Below are positions 20,901 through 25,606 of a stretch of 25,606 bases of DNA, piece after piece (position 1 is the stretch's first letter; every line of letters begins with the position of its first letter). Position numbers and translations under genes: made by a program. Below the pieces are notes generated by a model that was not told where the DNA came from, searched no databases, and was given only the letters and a program-made list of their open reading frames with translations. The DNA is from Temnopleurus reevesii (Eukaryota > Echinodermata > Echinoidea > Temnopleuroida > Temnopleuridae): assembly GCA_036244855.1 (NCBI GenBank), contig BQKZ01008102.1:1-25606 (forward strand), read 5' to 3'.

Positions 20901-23900
20901 GATGTGGATGTTGTTAGTCAAGTGTCTGGTATGTCTTTGGAAAATATCATTTATCATCTCAATTCTCCCTATTGCGTGTAGCGGATATCAATCAATATCA
21001 CCTGGCAATAACAATATCAAGCAATTCGTATAGGAACATTGCTCTTTTCTTTTTACAAAAAGCAAGCAAGATTATAGGTTTCTAGCAAAACATTCCAGAT
21101 TTTGTTTAATCTATTTCAATCTGAAACAATGCTTCACACTGTTAAATGTGTGTCATGTAGATAAAAGCAGTACTCCTTTGATCACTTTGCTTTCCTACAT
21201 TCAGAGTTGTGTTTTCATATAGCTGGTTGTAGATCTATGTATGACTCTATGAATGACTGGTGACCTATTTCCTGCACTTCTTGATAATTGCTGGCGCTGA
21301 ATTGCACCAAAGAAAGGATCATCATTCATTCGTAGAGTCATGCTTAGATGAACGAGCAGCTTTATGAAACACAACCCAGATGTTATTTTCATTTGTATTT
21401 CATATTTTTTTTCCTCCTACCATCATCTAATCTGTATCCATCCTTCATACCAACAATGTTCCTTTTTGTTTTCGCTACCTCTGTGCCTCCTTAGGAACCC
21501 CTCCGACGAGCCATTATTCTCCTTCAATCTTAACCCTTGTTTCTTCTTGCCATCAGACTCCATCCCAGACAATGACAGTGCTCCTTCAATCGGCTCCCTC
21601 CCTCACCTGGATCAGCTCCATTCAGCCTTTCTCCTTTATCCCCTCCACCTATTCTTCCTCCTTCTTTGATGATCTTTGTTTCGTTCCTCCACCAGACTCC
21701 ATCCCAGACAATGACAGTGCTCCTTCCACTGGCTCCTGCTCTTGCCTGGATCCAAACCACTCCACCCTCCTTCTCCTGTATCCCCTCCACATATTGTCCT
21801 TTCTTCTCCTTCTCTATCCGACAACCTTGTTTGATTATCTTTATCTCTTTCCTCCACCAGACTCCATCCCAGACAATGACAGTGCTCCTTCCATCAGCTC
21901 CCTCCCTCACCTGGATCAGCTCCATTCAGCCTTCTTCTTTATCCCCTCCACCTATTCTTCCTCCTTCTTTGATAATCTTTGTTTCTTTCCTCCATCAGAC
22001 TCCATCCCAGACAATGACAGTGCCCCTTCCATCGGCTCCCTCCCTCACCTGGATCCCAACTACTCAGCCTTCCTTCTCCTTTGATCGCAATTCTTGTTTC
22101 TTCCCACCATCACACTCCATTCCTGATACAGCCAATACTCCACCTATTCTTCATTCTTCTTTGATAATCTTTGTTTCATTTCTCCACCAGACTCCATCCC
22201 AGACAATGACAGTGCTCCTTCTATCGGCTCCCTCCTTCACCTGGATCCCAACCACTCCACCCTCCTTCTCCTTTATCCCCTCCACCTATTCTTCCTCCTT
22301 CTTTGATAATCTTTGTTTCATTTCTCCACCAGACTCCATACCAGACAATGACAGTTCTCCTTCCATCGGCTCCCTCCCTCACCTGGATCCCCTCCACCTG
22401 GGCTTCCTGGACCAGATCCAGGAGGTCAAGGAGCCATCCAGACCCAACTCCAAAGGAGGAGGCCCCTACGTCCAGTCCTGGGTTCAGCAGCCCAAGCAAA
22501 AGAAGGTACGCTCGATTTTCTCATTGTAATGTTTCATTGATTCCCATTGAACATAAGGTTGAGTAAATCATAAATAGATTTTCCAGAAACTTGTTTAAAG
22601 AAAATTCTACTAAAACATATTTTTGTTCCACTCACCAAATTTTTCTGATTCTATTAAGGTATTATGTTTGGGTAGACTTTCCTTTTTATAACAACTAAAT
22701 GTTCAATAAATGCAGGGTCTATTATTTTATCACGACATGTCTGTTTGATAACTTTACACATTCAGGAAGTATAATGTTGAAACAATCTAGAACAAGAGAA
22801 CTCTGAAAAGTCCATTTCGATGCAGATAACAGGAAGCAGATAATTGCATCTTGAAAACTGGAGCTGTAGATAATACAGCGTTCTTACTTTGCCTGGAGAA
22901 GATGGAAATGAATATTGCTTTTTCCAGTCAAAGATAAGTCAAGGAATAAGATAAAAATCTCTCAAATCATGGAAAATCAGGGAATTTTATACAATATTCA
23001 TTTCATAAGTGAGGATGCATTGAAATAGATTGAAATGAGTGAATTTCATTGGCAAAGAATTTTGGAAATTCATTGGGGAAAATTCAGCGGAAAATCCGGG
23101 AATGTTGATCTTTTAAAATAGTGGGAACCGGAAGTAGAGGGATGGTGTATTGAAATTAATGCGTTGTAAATGCTAATTGATAAGAATCTAATCTAAATCA
23201 GATCCAATTTAAATGTTGATAAGTAATGATTTAACAAATTTCGGATTACCCATCATTTTTTTCAGAAAGAAAAACAGGCACCCGTCATCCGGAAGCCAGT
23301 TCATCCAAAGGTCCTTGAAATGGAACAAAAGTGCCCTAGGGTACGTACAATATTTCATGCGCTCACTTATGAAATGACCCCAGCCTTTTTTTTCTCTACC
23401 TTTTATGTCTTATCTCTATGATGCTCTTTGATCTTTTCCATCTCTATTTTCTTTCATGCAAATAAATATCTTTTTGATCCACGTTAAAGGGCACAATGCC
23501 ATTTGCTGATTGTTAGATTTAGTACATAGGGGGAATTTGAAATTGAAATTATTCTTTCGGTTTGCATTCCTCTAAATGGCCATTTCACTTGCGACCTTTA
23601 TGGATTAGTCTTCCTTTCATACACAGTTCATTTCTTCTTCATGCATTACTGAATTCTGAACACCTATGTCGAGTAATTACTTTACTAAATTAGGGGTTAC
23701 ATTCGTCTTCAGTATGATATGATACTTTTGCCCACCAAATTCTCTTCCCTGTTGAATTTTCCTAATTTGCAGCTTTTACCCTTTACTTTAATAAGCTCAT
23801 TAGAGTCCCAAGCACTGTGAGCAGAAGAGACAAATCAATTGGACGAAATAACAACTTCATTAAAAGGCTGCACAATAACTTCATATACACCAAGAAAATA

Positions 23901-24823
23901 GCTTCCATGTAATGGTGCGATACTTGTTCGACATTTTCTTTACAAAATATCTTTTAAAGGTAGAAAACTACATTTGCACACATTATGGTTATGCTTACAA
24001 CTTGTTATGTACCTCAGATATGCCAAAATAATAACCTCTATGAAGTATTTTGGTCGAATGTAGTCCAGAATATTTAATTCAAATAAAATCTATTCTATCA
24101 TAATTCATCTTGACACCAACGGTATCGCGATACTCCTAGCGTATTACCGTACCACAAACACAAAACATAAGAGCACATACAGTGTGCACTTCAATACACT
24201 GCCACACCAGGCGAAATACGCACTGAGAGAGAATCTTGCACTATTGGTCAATGAGGGGTTAACGGCTGTTGAATTTTGAATGCACGGTCCATTAGTTCGA
24301 GGCCCGAATAGAAGAATTATTATTGGAATAACTGTAGATGCGCCTATCATGACCAATCTTTGTGCTTAATTGATTGGTGATAAGTTCTAACATTTAGTAC
24401 TCTTCAACATAACACAACAATCTTGGAAAGTCAAATTTTAGGCTGCAAAAGAAGTATTCTACCTTTAATTTCTTTACAGTACAGGGTATATCTAGCTGTT
24501 GTGCATGCTTCAAGCAAATTTTTCTACTTTGTCCATACCCTTTGATCCTTCAGCTCACGACACAGAGGTTGTGGTGATTCAGAAAGAGGTTGTTATACCT
24601 CAAGTTATGTGGAAGTAAATACTTTCTTTCTATAAATTCTATTCCAGGTTGAATTCCCCAAATTGGCAGCTTTCACGCTCGACCTTGAAGCTCCCAAGGA
24701 GGACCCAGAGGTGGAGTTGATGCGGGAGGAGTTCAGAAGCCGAGCTCGTGTCCGTAACGCAGAGATCAGCAGACTACGCAAGATGTACGAGACATCCCTC
24801 ACCAACAATGCAGCCACACAAAG
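14786..24823 (+). CDS. Unrecognised Lys/Arg-rich coiled-coil protein, N-terminal 9 coding exons
   Basis: Joining 14786-14953, 15424-15534, 16257-16316, 18811-18969, 19839-19937, 20721-20928, 22333-22505, 23266-23340 and 24648-24823 gives an uninterrupted frame of 409 residues plus two bases, so the gene probably runs on past the window. Six of the eight internal joins are phase 0 by simple GT-AG logic, and the split Asp codon between exons 7 and 8 is restored exactly. Seen: MAATNQRRMQPTSFALEG start; a poly-Lys patch (about residues 63-75) like a nuclear-localisation or tubulin-binding stretch; charged helices (about 113-178); a Ser/Pro/Gly-rich linker (about 269-315); and a charged helical end, EELMREEF-like with RARVRNAEISRLRKMYET. 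No enzyme motif or membrane segment. I do not recognise the family. The X-box upstream suggests a ciliary or centrosomal role, as inference only. Confidence 0.8.
15424..15534 (+). CDS. Plus-strand gene, exon 3, poly-lysine
   Basis: 37 codons from acceptor AAATCCAG to donor GAG|GTACTA, phase 0 both sides. It encodes VENKKAKKKKKKAKK and then FDPNFDDREKERLQELKE, the start of a charged helix. Confidence 0.82.
15535..16256. other. Plus-strand gene, intron 3
   Basis: A 722-base, very AT-rich intron with a T-run just after the donor. I see no repeats, genes or sites. Confidence 0.6.
16257..16316 (+). CDS. Plus-strand gene, exon 4 (60 bases)
   Basis: 20 codons between acceptor GGCAATCAG and donor TTG|GTAAGA, phase 0. 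It encodes WLTSDADKSGIHHELKMAML, bridging the charged helix to the next exon. DADKSG recalls an EF-hand loop start, but the rest of a loop is absent. Small and supported by splice sites and frame. Confidence 0.72.
16560..16737. mobile_element. MITE-like element, GTGTTTCACCAA termini (family 3)
   Basis: The left end GGTGTTTCACCAAAACATTC and the right end CTTGGTGAAACACTG are inverted repeats around a ~178-base body with CpG-containing words. No coding capacity. Intron 4 of the plus-strand gene. Confidence 0.65.
16978..17177. mobile_element. MITE-like element, GTGTTGC termini (family 2), copy 3
   Basis: A perfect 12-base terminal inverted repeat: ATGGGTGTTGCT at the left and AGCAACACCCAT at the right. 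Inside, GATTTTGATTGG and GTGCATGAT match copies 1 and 2 in reverse orientation. A threefold repeat of TGTACACTTT (17043-17072) lies within. This is the best-preserved member of the family. Confidence 0.75.
17608..17734. mobile_element. MITE-like element, CCTGTAACATAAA termini (family 4)
   Basis: The left end CTGGGTCCTGTAACATAAAA and the right end TTTATGTTACAGGCCCCAG are inverted repeats, extending into AATTAAACTT/AAGTTTAAT. The element is about 127 bases with no coding capacity. It is close to a hairpin in form. Confidence 0.7.
17735..18810. other. Plus-strand gene, rest of intron 4
   Basis: AT-rich, with T-rich runs around 18050-18190. No exon, repeat or RNA gene seen. Confidence 0.55.
18811..18969 (+). 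CDS. Plus-strand gene, exon 5, coiled coil
   Basis: 53 codons from acceptor TTTTCATAG to donor GAG|GTACGA, phase 0. It encodes KHMRVLDDLGKLKAHYYIEY, ALTDKVENQRKEIQKKTE and LHRRRRLKKEKKE, a strongly charged helix likely to form a coiled coil or to bind an acidic surface. Confidence 0.83.
19098..19378. mobile_element. MITE-like element, TTTATGCCTCCGCCA termini (family 5)
   Basis: A perfect 15-base terminal inverted repeat, TTTATGCCTCCGCCA against TGGCGGAGGCATAAA, bounds 281 bases in intron 5. An internal direct repeat, TATGTATAAGCA...TGAGGA, occurs at about 19183 and 19341. No coding capacity. It is an insertion into the plus-strand gene. Confidence 0.8.
19839..19937 (+). CDS. Plus-strand gene, exon 6
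   Basis: 33 codons from acceptor CGCCCACAG to donor AAT|GTAAGT, phase 0. It encodes QKAAQRAKIKMHRPEV and DNAFLRGLSKTRFHN, continuing the basic helix. Confidence 0.82.
19986..20037. repeat. 25-base tandem duplication in intron 6
   Basis: TCATTAGTTCAATTTATTTA plus a T-run occurs twice in direct succession just after exon 6. Confidence 0.85.
20180..20720 (+). repeat. Tandem decayed copies of exon 7 with acceptor
   Basis: Two copies precede the real exon 7, with exon starts at 20350 and 20540 against the real 20721, spacing 190 and 181. Each carries its intronic lead-in (GATGTGCTCT...AAATGAC, then ATTATATTTCT) and the first ~100 exon bases. Copy 1 retains GGGCAATTAAAAACCGA and TTGGCAGCA; copy 2 is more decayed. 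Both meet an in-frame TAA within 16 codons. A third lead-in fragment begins near 20275. Confidence 0.8.
20721..20928 (+). CDS. Plus-strand gene, exon 7
   Basis: 69 codons plus one base, from acceptor TGTTCTTAG to donor TCTG|GTATGT. It encodes IVILQDHLAREGQLKTDEHI, YWQQMTVSENYIRIFVDDG and the start of a hydrophilic linker (TKPTKRDVDVVSQVS). The spare G joins AC of exon 8 to make Asp. Confidence 0.85.
20955..21045 (+). repeat. Dispersed repeat R, copy 2, next to exon 7
   Basis: Collinear with 2970-3075: CAATTCTCCCTAT, GATATCAATCAATATCACCT and AATTCGTATAGGAACAT. It starts about 25 bases after the exon 7 donor. Confidence 0.6.
21540..22332 (+). repeat. Tandem array of exon 8 acceptor and exon-start copies
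   Basis: Six copies of the exon 8 5' edge precede the working exon, with exon-start positions at 21557, 21696, 21861, 21999, 22114 (decayed, CAC instead of CAG) and 22191, against 22333 for the real exon. Spacing is 139, 165, 138, 115, 77 and 142. Each full unit has a pyrimidine-rich lead ending CACCAG or CATCAG, then about 60 bases encoding SIPDNDSAPSIGSLPHLD, then C/T-rich filler. None has an obvious donor. Use of any decoy reads into a stop (for example TGA at 21667, 22082 or 22304). Confidence 0.9.
22333..22505 (+). CDS. Plus-strand gene, exon 8
   Basis: 173 bases from acceptor TCTCCACCAG to donor AAG|GTACGC. It encodes SIPDNDSSPSIGSLPHLDPL, then HLGFLDQIQEVKE and a Gly/Ser linker with GGGPYVQSWVQQPKQKK. 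It is the last and only complete member of the repeat array. The first residue (Asp) is split with exon 7. Confidence 0.85.
22506..23265. other. Plus-strand gene, intron 8
   Basis: A 760-base AT-rich intron. 22920-23140 has dispersed-repeat texture (CAGGGAATTTTATAC, TTTGGAAATTCATTGGGG), but no family or ends can be fixed. Confidence 0.45.
23266..23340 (+). CDS. Plus-strand gene, exon 9
   Basis: 25 codons from acceptor TTTTTTCAG to donor AGG|GTACGT, phase 0. It encodes KEKQAPVIRKPVHPKVLEME, a proline-containing basic linker. Confidence 0.8.
23341..24647. other. Plus-strand gene, intron 9
   Basis: A 1307-base AT-rich intron. It has a short palindrome GTATCGCGATAC (24122-24133) but no repeat family, exon or RNA gene I can support. 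Confidence 0.5.
24648..24823 (+). CDS. Plus-strand gene, exon 10, last seen in window
   Basis: 58 codons plus two bases from acceptor TATTCCAG. It encodes VEFPKLAAFTLDLEAPKEDP, ELMREEFRSRARVRNAEISR and LRKMYETSLTNNAATQ, a charged helix. The donor CAAAG|GTATAT is moderate. If unused, the frame stays open to a stop at 25107-25109, but that tail looks non-coding. Confidence 0.78.
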
Positions 24824-25285
24824 GTATATTTATGAACAAAAAGTCAATCACATTTATGCTGTGCCAAGTGCTGTATCCAGCAGAATATGTGAATCATGTT
24901 GGTTTGAATCACTTGCATCTCATTGTCAGCAGACACAACAAAGGATTGGAAAAAAGCTAACACCTTCATTCAAACCTTCAAGTCTATACAATAGCTTCAT
25001 TCAAGCCTTCACAAATAAGCTCCATGTTTATTCATCAAGCAGATCTGACACCTGTTTGACACTTGTATCCATCATAAGAGGGAAGGAAAATTTTTATTTG
25101 TGCATTTAGCTATTACAAATTCTTGAATGTAATCTGTTTGCTTTGTCCCAGTCCTTTGTCCCTTCTGTGCCTTGGGGGAATGTGGTCATGACTCAAGCTG
25201 CAACTCCCCACGGAAAAATGTCTTGCACTTGTTTTCTCGTATAAACGAGCTTTTGGTTTCCTTTTTAAACTGCCGGCACAACTAT

Positions 25286-25335
25286 TTAATAATAATAATA
25301 ATAATAATTTACAGCATTTATAACGCGCTTATCAC
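25286..25335 (-). repeat. AAT microsatellite with LINE-type 3' tail, reversed
   Basis: AATAATAATAATAATAATTT followed by CATTTATAACGCGCTTA. Reverse complemented, this resembles the GCGCTATATAAG plus ATT tail at 4998-5035, so it is probably the 3' end of the same LINE/SINE family on the minus strand. Confidence 0.5.
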
Positions 25336-25346
25336 AAATTATGTCC

Positions 25347-25386
25347 CTAATTTTGTTTTTCTAATTTTGTTTTTCTAATTTTGTTT
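25347..25386. repeat. Threefold 14-15 base tandem repeat
   Basis: CTAATTTTGTTTTT repeated three times in succession, next to the microsatellite. Confidence 0.8.
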
Positions 25387-25492
25387 GAAAGTTATCATGA
25401 AAATCAGTTTTGGAGTGAATTAATGGCTCATTAATGGAAATTAGTACAGTGTTTTTAGCATTATTCTAATTTGTAGTGAGTAAACTTATCTT

Positions 25493-25606
25493 TAATAATA
25501 ATAATAATACATAACATTTATTAGGCGCTTAATACGGATGTTTCTAAGCGCACAGTATTCTGATTACGGAAAGATTATTAACCGGTAAATTAAGTGAAGA
25601 AAAAGA
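25493..25606 (-). repeat. Second AAT microsatellite with LINE-type tail
   Basis: TAATAATAATAATAATACAT then ACATTTATTAGGCGCTTAATA and TCTAAGCGCACAG, the same tail type as at 25286 and in the same orientation. It runs to the window end. Confidence 0.45.

Noticed and set aside
21557..22333. CRISPR-like regular repeat spacing
   Set aside because: Eukaryotic context, uneven spacing, and the repeat matches an exon edge with its acceptor.
21530..22529. Overlapping long open frames in several phases
   Set aside because: Artefacts of the exon 8 repeat and C/T-rich filler. Only the last ~57 codons (22335-22505) are supported as exon.
24122..24133. Palindrome GTATCGCGATAC as a regulatory site
   Set aside because: Twelve bases, single occurrence, no supporting context in intron 9.
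24824..25109. C-terminal extension of the plus-strand gene by read-through
   Set aside because: A donor precedes it, and the composition changes to non-coding after 24823. Kept only as an alternative ending.

Overview
The window is eukaryotic nuclear DNA. It is AT-rich, the genes are split by GT-AG introns, and it is dense in short terminal-inverted-repeat elements, decayed LINE fragments, microsatellites and an assembly gap. The gene content and repeat texture suggest a marine invertebrate deuterostome, most likely a sea urchin. The organism is inferred and was not tested by any search.

Two multi-exon genes lie head to head. On the minus strand (1334-8177) is a complete coding set for a fatty-acid amide hydrolase 2 (FAAH2)-like serine amidase. 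Seven coding exons join in phase to 532 residues, with the amidase Ser-Ser-Lys triad and the DIGGSIR nucleophile motif intact. On the plus strand (14786-24823, probably continuing past the window) are nine coding exons, preceded by an untranslated exon ending at 13746. They encode at least 409 residues of a Lys/Arg-rich, coiled-coil-like protein that I could not name. A CCAAT box and an RFX-type X-box next to its first donor hint that it is a ciliary gene.

From left to right: 1-1333 is the 3' flank of the amidase, with a MITE and a tandem duplication. 1334-8177 is the amidase, its introns carrying MITEs, a LINE tail and decayed copies of exons 1 and 3. 8178-9970 is the amidase 5' side. 9971-10348 is a tandem duplication, and 10349-12158 a broken LINE. 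12159-13600 holds a possible orphan exon, a gap and a long CTT tract. 13600-13746 is the promoter and first exon of the plus-strand gene. 13747-25606 holds the plus-strand gene, with several MITEs and tandem decayed copies of exons 7 and 8.

The most unusual feature is a recurring one. Four exons in two unrelated genes (amidase exons 1 and 3; plus-strand exons 7 and 8) are each accompanied by one or more tandem, decayed copies of the exon edge and its splice site. In all four cases the copies lie on the low-coordinate side of the working exon. The clearest is exon 8 of the plus-strand gene, preceded by six copies of its acceptor and first ~60 bases, at least five with an intact AG. The two genes share no visible pathway; they are linked here only by position.
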